From JAJRTE01 sp964418585 (GTDB taxonomy: Bacteria > Myxococcota_A > UBA796 > JAJRTE01), in contig CAYQMG010000147.1 in assembly GCA_964418585.1 (NCBI GenBank), positions 1 through 64,000 on the forward strand: a stretch of DNA of 64,000 nt, read 5' to 3'. The position numbers and the translations under genes are program-made. A model generated the notes under the pieces. It saw nothing but the letters and a program-made list of their open reading frames with translations, did not search any database and was not told where the DNA came from. This document shows positions 8,356-17,714 of this stretch, one piece after another. The first letter of the stretch is position 1, and each line of letters starts with the position of its first letter.

Positions 8356-9699
8356 TCACCGTTCGTCGGAACCTGGATCAGGCGGTCTCCGGCCCGGCGC
8401 CGGCCGATCCGTATCCGGCCCGCCCAGGTCCTGCTCATCGGTCCATTCGATCGCACCGATCGCCTCGAAGTCGTCCTCTTCCAACTCGTCCTCGTCCAGG
8501 CACTGCACCACCTTGCTCTCGGAGGAAAGGAGCACGGACCAGGCTTCGTCCGACGCGTTCGAAGGCCAGTCTTCCACCGAGCCGTCTGCGGCAACGATAC
8601 GCCACCCCCCCGTTTCTCCACCCCCCTCGACATCCTCCCCCTGGGATTCCATCCCCTGGTCCCACGCATCGACGAAGTCCGAAACCGGCACGTCCTCCCC
8701 TTCCTGCTCCTGGCCATCGGCCTTTGCCTCGGTGGAGGTCATGGATCCCGACCCCCACAAGGCCTCATCCTCCAGGGCGAGGCGGGCGCGTTCCTCCAAC
8801 CCCTCGTGTACAATCGCAGCCAGATCCGGATCCGCCGGGTCGACCCGGGCCGCAATGTGTTCCAGCTCGTTCACGAAATCATGCATCGATGGGAATCGGT
8901 CCCCGGCCTGGAATGCAAGTGCTCTCCCCAGGACTGCACCGATCCCGGGCAGAACGCCGTCGGCTCGCCGCACCGCACCCCCCACCTCACCCCGCATGGC
9001 CCGGAGAAGAATCCGGTGCTCGTGACGCGCATCGTAGACCGGCTCTCCCAATAGCATCTCGCCCAGGACGAGACCGAGTGCAAACTGGTCCGCAGCCGGG
9101 CCGATGTCTCTCCGTCCGGCCGCTTGCTCCGGGGACAGGTAGCGAAGCGTCCCCTTGATGGTTCCGGTGGTGGTGTGAATCTTTCGAAACGCTCCCAAAG
9201 CCACACCGAAATCCATGATCCGGACCCGGCCCCGCTTGCACAGCATGATGTTCGAAGGCTTCACGTCTCGGTGGACGATCCGCAGGTGGGTTCCATCCTC
9301 AGCGCACGCCTCATGGGCACTCGCCAATCCCTTCCCGGCCTGGATGGCAATCTTCAGAGCCGCCGCCACCTCAAACGGACGGTTGGCACGACGCCGCTGG
9401 TACAAAAGCTCGTCCAGCCCAATCCCGTTGACGAATTCCATCACCAGGATCGAATCCCGCCCCACCTCGGCATACTCGATCACGCGCACGATGTTCGGGT
9501 GCGTCAGATACCGCCCGATCCGCGCCTCGTACTCGAGCGCCGCCTTGATCCGCTCGTGCTGTGCCTTGGCCCGTCTGAGACGCTTGATGGCCACCAACCT
9601 CGACGCCGCGTCGGTTGCGTCCGGGTTTCTGGCCAACAGGACGCGACCGAAGCCGCCGCTTCCAATCTGACCGAGCACCTCATACTTGCCTAGAAACAT
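8356..9699 (-). CDS. Soluble Ser/Thr protein kinase
   Basis: The protein has 447 residues and no obvious membrane segment. The kinase domain fills the first 280 or so: IGSGGFGRV (11-19), Lys39, Glu58, HRDVKPSN (143-150) and DFG (163-165), so all key catalytic residues are present. After an SPEQAAGR activation-segment motif comes a C-terminal tail of about 160 residues rich in Asp and Glu, with no recognisable domain. The ATG at 9699 has GGGAG four bases upstream; longer frames begin with non-kinase sequence. It is divergent from the secreted DOMON-like protein at 9859, and its stop lies 29 bp from the MopE lipoprotein stop, tail to tail. Confidence 0.9.
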   Translation of the reverse strand: MFLGKYEVLGQIGSGGFGRVLLARNPDATDAASRLVAIKRLRRAKAQHERIKAALEYEARIGRYLTHPNIVRVIEYAEVGRDSILVMEFVNGIGLDELLYQRRRANRPFEVAAALKIAIQAGKGLASAHEACAEDGTHLRIVHRDVKPSNIMLCKRGRVRIMDFGVALGAFRKIHTTTGTIKGTLRYLSPEQAAGRRDIGPAADQFALGLVLGEMLLGEPVYDARHEHRILLRAMRGEVGGAVRRADGVLPGIGAVLGRALAFQAGDRFPSMHDFVNELEHIAARVDPADPDLAAIVHEGLEERARLALEDEALWGSGSMTSTEAKADGQEQEGEDVPVSDFVDAWDQGMESQGEDVEGGGETGGWRIVAADGSVEDWPSNASDEAWSVLLSSESKVVQCLDEDELEEDDFEAIGAIEWTDEQDLGGPDTDRPAPGRRPPDPGSDER

Positions 9700-9858
9700 C
9701 GTACTCCCTGGACCGGTGTCCCCAGCCGTCCCTTGCGGGCACTCCGCAGTTCGCGTATCATACGAGGATAGCATGGAGCCTGTTGCTCGCACAACCGCCT
9801 TGCCCAGGGCCTGGCCAACGTGCGAGACTCACGATCTGCACCATCTGGAGAGTATCTC

Positions 9859-10692
9859 ATGCGCCAACTCGTAGTCACCATTGCCCTGCTGACCTGCATC
9901 CTCGGCTCGGCAACTTCGCTCGCAGCCACGTTCACCTTCAAGGATCCCAAGGGAGACGACAAGGGACCTGGATACTACACCTATCCCACCGACGCTGTCT
10001 ACATTCCAGGGTCGTTCGACATGACCCAGGTCCGGGTTCGAGAGAAGGGCAAGAACGTGGAGTTCAAGGTGACGATTGCCGCCCCGATCGAGGATCCATG
10101 GAACTCCAAGAGCTGGAACGGGAATGGTTTCTCCATCCAGTTCATCCAGATCTACCTCGACCTCGATCACACCAAGGACTCAGGTGCCACCAAGGCGCTC
10201 CCCGGGATCAACATCATGTTCCCACCCGAATCGGCCTGGGACAGGGTCGTGCTCATCAGCCCTCAACCTTCCAGCCGAGTTCAGTCGGAAATTGACATCA
10301 AGGCTCCGGATGTCAAGGACAAGATCATCATCCCCAAGGTGACTCGAGCTCAGGGGAACACGTTCCTGGCCGTGGTCCCGGTTGAGCAACTGGGCGGCTC
10401 CCTCCCCGATGGGTTTGGGATTCAGGTGATCATGCAGAGCAATGAAGGGTTCCCGGCGCCAACCGACCTGCTGACCCGCAAGGTGAACGAGTACAACGGC
10501 CAGCACCGGTTCGGGGGAGGCAACGACTACGACTGCGACCCCCACGTCATGGACATCCTGGTGGCTCCCGCCGCCGGCGGCAAGGAAGAGATCCAGGGTC
10601 AGTATGACATACTGAAGAAATACACCTGTGACGAGGACGAGGCCAAGTGGGTCCTCGCCGTGGTCCCCATGGTCTATCCACAGGCCAAGTAG
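9859..10692 (+). CDS. Secreted glucodextranase-C/DOMON-like domain protein
   Basis: The 277-residue protein starts with a classical Sec signal peptide (MRQLVVTIALLTCILGSATSLAA, cleavage about residue 23). The mature part opens with TFKDPKGDDKGPGYYTYPTD, the typical start of the DOMON-like C-terminal domain of glucodextranase, a carbohydrate-binding beta-sandwich. Further blocks FSIQFIQIYLDLDH and GGGNDYDCDPHVMDIL fit that family. Free-standing copies are usually extracellular sugar-binding or surface-layer-associated proteins. GGAGAG lies six bases upstream of the ATG. Transcription diverges from the soluble kinase gene. Confidence 0.75.
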   Translation: MRQLVVTIALLTCILGSATSLAATFTFKDPKGDDKGPGYYTYPTDAVYIPGSFDMTQVRVREKGKNVEFKVTIAAPIEDPWNSKSWNGNGFSIQFIQIYLDLDHTKDSGATKALPGINIMFPPESAWDRVVLISPQPSSRVQSEIDIKAPDVKDKIIIPKVTRAQGNTFLAVVPVEQLGGSLPDGFGIQVIMQSNEGFPAPTDLLTRKVNEYNGQHRFGGGNDYDCDPHVMDILVAPAAGGKEEIQGQYDILKKYTCDEDEAKWVLAVVPMVYPQAK

Positions 10693-10830
10693 CCTGCGAC
10701 TTCTTGACCGGCCGGTCCGGTCGTTCAGGAGTCTTCGAATGGTGGTCTCGGCAGCCGGGTTTGCCCGCTGATGGGCTCGTGGTGTGTCGGGACTGTCGCT
10801 CCCCTGTCACCCTGTCGATACGGCAGAACC

Positions 10831-12225
10831 ATGATACATCCACGCGCGTTCCGAGAGTACGACATCCGCGGCCTCGCCGGTGAAGATCTCGACGAGGCGG
10901 CCTACCACGTCCTGGGCCAAGGGGTGGGTTCGCACCTGAGGCGGAAATACCCGGGCACCATTCCCGTGGTCTGTACGGGTCGAGATGCCCGAAGTACGTC
11001 CGGGCGATATCACGCGGCGTTGCTGCAAGGGCTGGCTGCCTCGGGTTGCCGGGCAATCGACCTTGGCATGGTGCCCACGCCCACCGTCTACTTTGCTCAG
11101 CACGCACTCGAGGCACATGGGGCAGCGGTGGTGACCGCGAGCCACAACCCCAGGGAATACAATGGACTCAAGCTCAGGTCCCTGGGGGGTCCCCTGTTTG
11201 GAGACGAACTTCGAGCCGTCCGTGACCTGATCGGCTCCGGAAATCTCTTCACCGGCGACGGCGAGGTCACGGAGAAGGACATTCAGCCGGACTACGTGAA
11301 CACTGTGGCTTCCTGGACTCCGGTCTCGAGGCCGGTCCGGCTGGTGCTGGACACAGGAAACGGGGCAGCCGGTCCCCTGGCGACCCGATTGTTCGAGACC
11401 CTCGGGTGCGACGTGCACGCCTGTTTCACGGAACCTGACGGCACCTTCCCCCACCATCTGCCGGACCCGACCGTTCCGCGCCACATGCGAACCCTGGCCC
11501 GCCTGGTGCAGGAAACAGGCGCCCCGGTGGGTATCGGCCTGGACGGAGACGGCGATCGGATCGGCGTGGTCGATGAGACCGGCCGTCTCTGGCCTGGAGA
11601 CCGACTACTCCGTCTCTTCGCCCGTGAGATCCTTCAGACTCGCCCGGGCAGCCCGATCGTGTTCGATGTGAAGTGTTCGCAGGAGTTGATCGAGGAGATC
11701 GAACGCAGGGGAGGGCGGCCGGTGATGTGCCGGACAGGCTACCCGTTCATCATCGAAAAGATGAAAGAAACCGGCGCACCTCTCGGCGGTGAAATGAGCG
11801 GTCACGTCTACTTTGCCGACCGGTACCACGGATTCGACGACGGTCTCTACGCGGGGGCTCGACTCCTGGCCATCCTGGCGGAAAACGATACACCCCTTTC
11901 TCAACTCGCGCCACAAGGCCGGTTCGTCGGTACGCCCGAACTACGTCTGCCGTGCGACGAGGAGGCAAAACAGCCTGCAGTGGCCGGTCTCGCCGAGCAC
12001 TATCGAACCCGTACCCCGGTGGTCGAAATCGACGGAGCCCGGGTCCAGTTCGAGCACGGCTGGGTCCTCCTTCGCGCAAGCAACACCGAGCCGGTGCTCG
12101 TTTTGAGAGCAGAAGCAGTGTCCAGCGAGGCGCTCGAGACCATGCTCAAGGAAGTCGAACAGGTGCTCGCCCGCACCGGTGGCCTCCGATTCGACCTCTG
12201 TGCCGAGTACCACCGGGCATTGTGA
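10831..12225 (+). CDS. manB: Phosphomannomutase/phosphoglucomutase
   Basis: The enzyme interconverts hexose 6-phosphate and hexose 1-phosphate, feeding GDP-mannose or UDP-glucose synthesis for polysaccharide. The 464-residue protein has the alpha-D-phosphohexomutase layout: REYDIRG at the start, TASHNP (102-107) with phospho-Ser104, the metal loop DGDGDR (238-243) and the sugar-specificity loop GEMSGH (320-325), which suggests acceptance of both mannose and glucose phosphates. The C-terminal phosphate-binding RASNTEP is present. Shine-Dalgarno is weak. A glycosyltransferase gene follows 40 bp later on the same strand. The symbol manB is by family; algC or pgcA would be equivalent. Confidence 0.9.
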   Translation: MIHPRAFREYDIRGLAGEDLDEAAYHVLGQGVGSHLRRKYPGTIPVVCTGRDARSTSGRYHAALLQGLAASGCRAIDLGMVPTPTVYFAQHALEAHGAAVVTASHNPREYNGLKLRSLGGPLFGDELRAVRDLIGSGNLFTGDGEVTEKDIQPDYVNTVASWTPVSRPVRLVLDTGNGAAGPLATRLFETLGCDVHACFTEPDGTFPHHLPDPTVPRHMRTLARLVQETGAPVGIGLDGDGDRIGVVDETGRLWPGDRLLRLFAREILQTRPGSPIVFDVKCSQELIEEIERRGGRPVMCRTGYPFIIEKMKETGAPLGGEMSGHVYFADRYHGFDDGLYAGARLLAILAENDTPLSQLAPQGRFVGTPELRLPCDEEAKQPAVAGLAEHYRTRTPVVEIDGARVQFEHGWVLLRASNTEPVLVLRAEAVSSEALETMLKEVEQVLARTGGLRFDLCAEYHRAL

Positions 12226-12265
12226 CCTTCATGGAGGGTCCCCGCCCCCGACCAGGAAAGGACCC

Positions 12266-13648
12266 ATGCGGATCCTGATCGTCACCCAACACTACTGGCC
12301 CGAGACGGTGGGGACGGCGGGGAGAGCGCTCCGGATCGCCACCTTCCTGGCCGACCGCGGGCACGCCGTTCACGTCCTCACCGGTGTGCCCAACCACCCA
12401 TCCATGGAGCGGTTCTTCCACAAAACGCGCCCAGGCCACACCCGGCACCGGAACGTTCTCCTCCTCCGTGTGCCCGTGATCCGTTTCCCGCGTCGTCTTG
12501 TGCAAACCGCGGCTCCCCTTTGCGACGGACCGGGGAATGGCGGCGAGAAAGGGAACCACACGCCCCGAATGCCGTGGCGCGTCAAGATGTTGCGCACCAT
12601 TACCTATGGCTCGTGGCTCGCCTCGGGTACCGTGGCCGGGGCCCTCCACCACGGCGGGTGGGACGCTGTAGTCGCCATTTCTCCTCTTCCCACCGGACTC
12701 CTCGGAAGCCTCCTCGCCCTTCGACTCGCCACCCCACTCGTCTTCGATGTGCAGGACATCTGGCCCGACGCGGCCGTCCAGGCCGGCATCGTGTCCAGTC
12801 CTCACGCCGTCCGGGTCCTCGAAATCCTCGAGTCCTGGTGCTACACCCGCGCCACGACAGTGGTGGTGCTGTCCGACACGTTTGCAAAGCGCCTTGCCTC
12901 CCGTGGGGTACCCTCCGGCAAGATCCGGGTGGTGCCCAACGCTGTCGACCTGTCAGCCTACCAGGGGGCGACCGGGACGGCGATCAGACGTCGATGGGGT
13001 CTGACCGACGAGGACACGGTGGTCATGTATGCAGGCAACCTGGGCGTGGTCCAGGATCTCGAAGTCCTGCTCGAGGCCGCCCAAAGCCTCCGGAACATTC
13101 CCCGTATCCATTTCGTCATCATGGGGGAGGGCGTGGACCGCCAACGCCTCGAGCGGCTGGCGGCCCGGATGGGCCATCCTCGAGTCCGATTCGAGCAGCA
13201 CAGGCCGGCGGACCAGATTCCCGAGTACCTGGCTGCCTCGGACATCTGTTTCCTCTCACTCCGGCCTCGAGGGTACACGCCCGGGACCGTGCCATCCAAG
13301 CTCTATCATTACCTGGCGGCCGGCAAACCGGTGCTGAATCTCACCGAAGGTCCTGCGGCCCGCATTGTGGATGAAGCCGACGCAGGGATCAACCTGCCGC
13401 CCGGGGATGCGCAATCCCTCGCCGCGGCGATCCTGGGCCTTCACAGCGACCCGGTACTCCGCAAGGATCTGGGCGCCAACGGTCGACTCCACGCCTCGCA
13501 CCACGCTTCCATGTCTGTGGAAGGAGCACGTTATCTCGAGGTGCTCGAAGCGGTCGTTCATCGGGGGACAGAGCGGGGCGAGGGGTCGAGGAAGGCTTCA
13601 TCGAGAGGGAAGGCTGCCGAACCTACCCACCGGCGACGACCAGGGTGA
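12266..13648 (+). CDS. Glycosyltransferase family 4 (WbuB-like)
   Basis: This 460-residue GT-B glycosyltransferase starts at an ATG with GGAAAGGACCC directly upstream. N-terminal MRILIVTQHYWPETVGTAGRA and VPNHPS are typical of the WbuB/WcaI-like group; LVFDVQDIWPD marks the acceptor domain, and the donor half has VVPNAVDLSAY, VMYAGNLGVVQDL, ASDICFLSLRP and a PSKLYHYLAAGKPVL nucleotide-sugar motif. It probably adds a sugar during O-antigen or exopolysaccharide assembly, in keeping with the upstream mutase. Its 3' end overlaps that of the convergent cytochrome gene by 26 bp. Confidence 0.88.
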   Translation: MRILIVTQHYWPETVGTAGRALRIATFLADRGHAVHVLTGVPNHPSMERFFHKTRPGHTRHRNVLLLRVPVIRFPRRLVQTAAPLCDGPGNGGEKGNHTPRMPWRVKMLRTITYGSWLASGTVAGALHHGGWDAVVAISPLPTGLLGSLLALRLATPLVFDVQDIWPDAAVQAGIVSSPHAVRVLEILESWCYTRATTVVVLSDTFAKRLASRGVPSGKIRVVPNAVDLSAYQGATGTAIRRRWGLTDEDTVVMYAGNLGVVQDLEVLLEAAQSLRNIPRIHFVIMGEGVDRQRLERLAARMGHPRVRFEQHRPADQIPEYLAASDICFLSLRPRGYTPGTVPSKLYHYLAAGKPVLNLTEGPAARIVDEADAGINLPPGDAQSLAAAILGLHSDPVLRKDLGANGRLHASHHASMSVEGARYLEVLEAVVHRGTERGEGSRKASSRGKAAEPTHRRRPG

Positions 13649-14987
13649 ACTGGGATTCTCCCATCTTGACCGGAGCATACTCTTCCTCGGGCAGCCCCAT
13701 GTACTCGGCCACGGACGAAACCACCCGGCTGTACCAGACGGTGGCTGTGACCGTGAGCGGACCCGGAGCGATGTCCTCGGGGAGCTTCCAGGTAAACGTT
13801 TCGTTGGTGGCCTTGAGCGGAGCGAGGCGGTAGTCTGGGCCGAAGGCCGCCGTGTTCCACTGAGCCACGGTCATTCGCCCCTTCTCATCAAGGTAAGGGA
13901 GCCGGAAAATCCGGTCGCCCGCAGGCACATTCCCATCCCGCTCGAGTCCCTTGAAGTTCTTGAGTCCCTTGATGTCCCCAATGTCCTGGTAGGCCAGGGT
14001 GCCCGGAGACGCAATCGTGAAATCTTCGCCATCGAAGCCTTTCCGGTCCACCTTCAGATGAAACACGCGACCTGCCGCGTCCTTGGCTTCAACATGCAAC
14101 CACACCACCCGTTCCTCGGCGGAACCGCTTGGGATCTTGTGCCCGGCCTTGATGTTCATCACCGTGGTGAGGAACCGAGTGGTTTGACCCGGCTTCAACC
14201 GGTCGTCCGCACCCACGATACCCACCTGGACGGCGCCATTGAGCATGTCGGCGTAGTGGGCTCCATGGAAAAGGTGCTGACGCATGTCCGGATGGTCCTG
14301 GCCTCCGGCGTCGGGAGCGGGATTTCCTGGCGCAGCAGGCATGTGACACTCCTGGCAGGTGATCCCCGCCTTGCCCTGGGGACTTTCCTTCCACTCGAGG
14401 TGCGTCGCCTTCACCCACAATCCCCACGGGTCCTTCTCGTTGTGACAGGTGCCACAGAGGTCCGCCGAAGCCATGAACGGGTTGGACGCGATCTCGTGGT
14501 GCGGGCTCTTCGTTCCCTTCCGTACCCCCTGCTTGGTCTTGCCCGGCTCGATGATGAAATTGAAGTTGAACGGAACCTCTCCCTCGTACCCCGTGATGCT
14601 GTGGCACACGTCGCAGGTGACCCCCTCGTTCGCCCGCGTCCCCTCGGCCGGCTTCTTCGGGGGAATGTCGCCTGCCAGGAACGCCAGCGGCGCGTGACAT
14701 CCGTTGCATCCAGCCTTCACACCCGCCACCTTGGCCACCTTCTCGGCATGGGGAAGCGCCAGCTCGAAGTACTCCACCTCGTCCCACTGGTGGGTGAACG
14801 ATTTCGACATCAGGCTCTGGGCATACTGACGCGCAATGTCGGTGTGACAGTCCGCGCAGACCTCGGCCTTCTCGAACCGGTCGTAGGGGATCGTTCCCTG
14901 GGCCGCATCTCCAGCCTTGGGACGCCCTCCGGCCAGAACCGTTCCCGCCAACAGGACCAGGACACCGATGAGCAAGATTTTTCGCAT
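13623..14987 (-). CDS. Secreted pentaheme cytochrome c (cytochrome c554-like)
   Basis: The 454-residue protein has a signal peptide (MRKILLIGVLVLLAGTVLA) and five CXXCH heme sites: CADCH at 44-48, CNGCH at 94-98, CDVCH at 125-129, CGTCH at 178-182 and CQECH at 211-215. The heme region resembles the cytochrome c554 family, with extra His (for example SPHHE) as possible distal ligands. The last 230 residues hold no CXXCH and look like a beta-rich domain, ending near TVWYSRVVSS. It is likely a periplasmic or outer-surface electron carrier. GGGAGGG lies five bases upstream of the ATG, and a promoter with a perfect TTGACA lies 56 bp upstream. Confidence 0.88.
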   Translation of the reverse strand: MRKILLIGVLVLLAGTVLAGGRPKAGDAAQGTIPYDRFEKAEVCADCHTDIARQYAQSLMSKSFTHQWDEVEYFELALPHAEKVAKVAGVKAGCNGCHAPLAFLAGDIPPKKPAEGTRANEGVTCDVCHSITGYEGEVPFNFNFIIEPGKTKQGVRKGTKSPHHEIASNPFMASADLCGTCHNEKDPWGLWVKATHLEWKESPQGKAGITCQECHMPAAPGNPAPDAGGQDHPDMRQHLFHGAHYADMLNGAVQVGIVGADDRLKPGQTTRFLTTVMNIKAGHKIPSGSAEERVVWLHVEAKDAAGRVFHLKVDRKGFDGEDFTIASPGTLAYQDIGDIKGLKNFKGLERDGNVPAGDRIFRLPYLDEKGRMTVAQWNTAAFGPDYRLAPLKATNETFTWKLPEDIAPGPLTVTATVWYSRVVSSVAEYMGLPEEEYAPVKMGESQFTLVVAGG

Positions 14988-15020
14988 GAGACCCTCCCAA
15001 AATCGAACATGTGGCAACAA

Positions 15021-15048
15021 CATATAGCGGAACCCACCTGCCTGTCAA
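15021..15048 (-). promoter_or_regulatory. Sigma-70-like promoter for the cytochrome c gene
   Basis: Minus strand: TTGACA (15043-15048, perfect), 16-bp spacer, TATATG (15021-15026, 4/6). A start near 15014 gives a leader of about 27 nt to the ATG at 14987. Confidence 0.55.
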
Positions 15049-15196
15049 TTCTGCTTCCAGAAGATTCCTGTGAATTCGTCACCGATGAATTCCTCACCGA
15101 CCCTTCGCTTTCATCCGCGCCGGACTTGACGCTTGCACCCCCCCATCATTTCGAGTTACATAGACACCAACCTTGAAGGGACTGGAGGACCATCCC

Positions 15197-15763
15197 ATGC
15201 CATCGAGAAAACTCGACCACGAGGACCGGCTCATTCGTCAGCTTTCGAGGCGGTCCAGGGAGTCGGGCCGACAAACCCGGGAGCCGCTCACCTGGAGAGA
15301 CCGAGACCGCCTCAAGGATCGGAGCAAGCACGCCAATCGCGACCCCAGGGACTTCCCACGCCCCGCTTCCAACCGGGCCCGGTACCTGGAGGAGCGCACC
15401 CGGAAAGCCAGCCTCGATGCGGCCAATGCACTCTTCGAGAACCCGGACCGACGGGCCGATGAGCACAAACTGCTCAGAGCCACCTCCACGGAACTCGACC
15501 AGCTTGCCAACGCCTTCATCGAGAAGTATGGTTACCCGTCCGACCCCGAGTTGCTCGCGCGCCTCGTGGAGCACAGCTCCATCGACGTGGTGAAACAGGC
15601 CCTGGAGAGACTCCAGACGGTTTTGCCCGACCTGGACGACCGACAACGGGATTCGCTCGTGCAGTCGTTGAAGCTCGTCAGCATGATGGGCCGCGAACCT
15701 GCCGCGCGGCGCGCAGCGTCTGGATTCCTCAGGCGAAACAAGCTGTCACATGGTCCGATTTGA
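15197..15763 (+). CDS. Unknown highly charged protein coupled to an ABC-F ATPase
   Basis: I do not recognise this 188-residue protein. The first 80 residues are very basic and hydrophilic (RRSRESGRQTREPLTWRDRD, DRLKDRSKHANRD) and probably disordered or nucleic-acid binding. Residues 95-188 look helical, with a HEAT-like segment around EHSSIDVVKQALERL and LVQSLKLVSMMGREPAARRAASGFLRR. The ATG at 15197 has GGAGG eight bases upstream. The gene overlaps the ABC-F gene by 14 bp, implying coupled translation. ABC-F proteins act on ribosomes, so a translation-linked role is a reasonable guess and no more. Confidence 0.72.
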   Translation: MPSRKLDHEDRLIRQLSRRSRESGRQTREPLTWRDRDRLKDRSKHANRDPRDFPRPASNRARYLEERTRKASLDAANALFENPDRRADEHKLLRATSTELDQLANAFIEKYGYPSDPELLARLVEHSSIDVVKQALERLQTVLPDLDDRQRDSLVQSLKLVSMMGREPAARRAASGFLRRNKLSHGPI

Positions 15764-17714
15764 AAACGCTGCCATCCGCATCGGCGGAAAGACCCTGTTC
15801 GAGCACCTCTCCTGGCAACTCTCACCCGGAGACCGCGTGGGCCTCGTGGGCCCGAACGGCTCGGGCAAGACCACCCTCTTGCGCACCCTGGCCGGCCTCC
15901 ATGAGGTCGAGGCGGGAAGCCTTCATCTGAAGCGCTCCATCACCCTGGGATACCTCCCTCAGCACGGGGTTCACCACGCAGGACGCACCGTGTTCGAGGA
16001 GGCGCGATCCGTGTTCGACGCCCTCCTCGAGATGAAGGAGAAACAATCCCGCCTCCTCGAACGTCTGGACCGCCTCTCTCCCGACCAACTCGAGTTCCAG
16101 CAGACCCTCGAGAACATTGAACGCATCGAAGAGCGCTTCACGCACCTGGACGGGTATCGGGTGGACGCAGAGGTCGGTGCGGTTCTCGCAGGCCTTGGGT
16201 TCGACAAATCACGCTGGGACCAGGCGACCGACACGCTGTCGGGCGGATGGCAGATGCGTCTGGCCCTTGCGAAACTCCTGCTCCAGTCGCCTTCCCTGTT
16301 GCTGCTGGACGAGCCCACCAACCATCTCGACTTGGCGTCACGGGAATGGCTCGCAGAGTTTCTGGCTGCCGGTCGGCATACGGTGGTCCTGGTGGCCCAC
16401 GACCGGCACTTCCTGGACGTGGTGGTAAATCGCATCTCCGAAATCGACCAGCAAACCCTGGTGGACTATGCCGGTGGTTACAGCTCCTATCTCGTCGAAA
16501 AGGAGGCAAGGCTCGAAGCACGCCGCGCAGCCTTCCAGCACCAACAGCAAGAAATTGCGCGGATCGAAACGTTCATCGAGCGCTTTCGATACAAGGCGAC
16601 CAAGGCGGCCCAGGTCCAGAGTCGGATAAAGCAGCTCGAGAAGATGGAGCGTATTCCTCCCCCACCGGGGCAAAGGCGTGAACTCCGGCTGCGTTTTCCA
16701 GAGCCCCCCAGGAGTGGTGACCTGGTGATGGAACTGCGAGGTGTACGCAAGGCCTACGGTGCCCACGTGGTATTCGAAGCAGTCGACCTCAGCATCTACC
16801 GGGGGGACAAGGTGGGCCTCATCGGTGCCAACGGTTGCGGAAAAAGCACGCTCATCAAGGTGATGGCGGGCCGAGAGCCGGTGGATTCGGGGGAGCGTCG
16901 GCTCGGCCACAACGTGTCCCCAGCCTATTTTGCGCAGGATCAGGCGTCGACCCTGGTGGCGGCGCGGACCGTGCTCGAGGAACTGCGGTCCGCAGCACCC
17001 TTCCTCGACGATCAACATCTCCGGAGCCTGCTCGGCGCATTTCTCTTCCCCGGCGACGACGTGGACAAGCTGGTGGAGGTCCTTTCCGGCGGGGAGAAGA
17101 GCCGGCTGGCCCTGTGCAAGCTGCTCACTCGCCCAAGCAACTTCCTGCTTCTCGACGAACCGACCAACCACCTGGACCTGGCATCCAAGGAGGTCCTGTT
17201 GCGCGCCCTGCTCGACTACGCCGGGACGGTGGTATTCGTGTCCCACGACCGATACTTCCTGGAGACGCTGGCGACGCGCATCATCGAGATCGAGGGCGGG
17301 GAGATACAAACCTATCCGGGCGGCTACAAGGACTATCTCTATCACAAGCGCCGTGTGCAGGAGGGGGCCGAACAGGACCAAACCAGTGCCCGCCGAGACG
17401 GTTCGAAGGGTTCGGCACCCGGAGCCTCGAGGCGACGCGCACGATCCGACGCGGCTGCTGCCTACCAGGAGCGCAAGCGCGCCGCACGCAAGCTGGCACG
17501 GTTGAAGGAACGGTACGAGGCCCTCCCGGGCGTCATCGATGAGAAGGAACAGGAACTCGAGGGCCTTGTCGACGCGATGAACGACCCACAGGTGGCCTCG
17601 GACTACGAACGCCTCATGTCGCTCGAGTCGAGTCGTCGCGTCTTGGAAAAGGAGATCGAGCGCCTGTACGACGAATGGCAGGAAGCCGCCGAACGGATCG
17701 AGTCTCAGACATGA
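15750..17714 (+). CDS. ABC-F family ATPase
   Basis: The 654-residue protein has two ABC ATPase cassettes and no membrane segment. Cassette 1 has Walker A GPNGSGKTT (34-42), signature LSGGWQ (about 164) and LLLDEPTNHLD (about 184). Cassette 2 has GANGCGKST (about 360), LSGGEKS (about 446) and a second LLLDEPTNHLD (about 467). A linker with FIERFRYKATKAAQVQSRIKQLEK, the ABC_tran_Xtn type, joins them, and the C-terminal 120 residues form a predicted coiled coil (RKLARLKERYEALPGVI). ABC-F proteins modulate the ribosome; this one is closest in feel to Uup/ABCF3-like members. Its stop overlaps the mfd start (ATGA). Confidence 0.9.
   Translation: MVRFENAAIRIGGKTLFEHLSWQLSPGDRVGLVGPNGSGKTTLLRTLAGLHEVEAGSLHLKRSITLGYLPQHGVHHAGRTVFEEARSVFDALLEMKEKQSRLLERLDRLSPDQLEFQQTLENIERIEERFTHLDGYRVDAEVGAVLAGLGFDKSRWDQATDTLSGGWQMRLALAKLLLQSPSLLLLDEPTNHLDLASREWLAEFLAAGRHTVVLVAHDRHFLDVVVNRISEIDQQTLVDYAGGYSSYLVEKEARLEARRAAFQHQQQEIARIETFIERFRYKATKAAQVQSRIKQLEKMERIPPPPGQRRELRLRFPEPPRSGDLVMELRGVRKAYGAHVVFEAVDLSIYRGDKVGLIGANGCGKSTLIKVMAGREPVDSGERRLGHNVSPAYFAQDQASTLVAARTVLEELRSAAPFLDDQHLRSLLGAFLFPGDDVDKLVEVLSGGEKSRLALCKLLTRPSNFLLLDEPTNHLDLASKEVLLRALLDYAGTVVFVSHDRYFLETLATRIIEIEGGEIQTYPGGYKDYLYHKRRVQEGAEQDQTSARRDGSKGSAPGASRRRARSDAAAAYQERKRAARKLARLKERYEALPGVIDEKEQELEGLVDAMNDPQVASDYERLMSLESSRRVLEKEIERLYDEWQEAAERIESQT

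Noticed and set aside
10706..10717. GACCGGCCGGTC palindrome after the DOMON-like gene, considered as a terminator.
   Set aside because: A perfect palindrome without loop and no following T tract does not make an intrinsic terminator.
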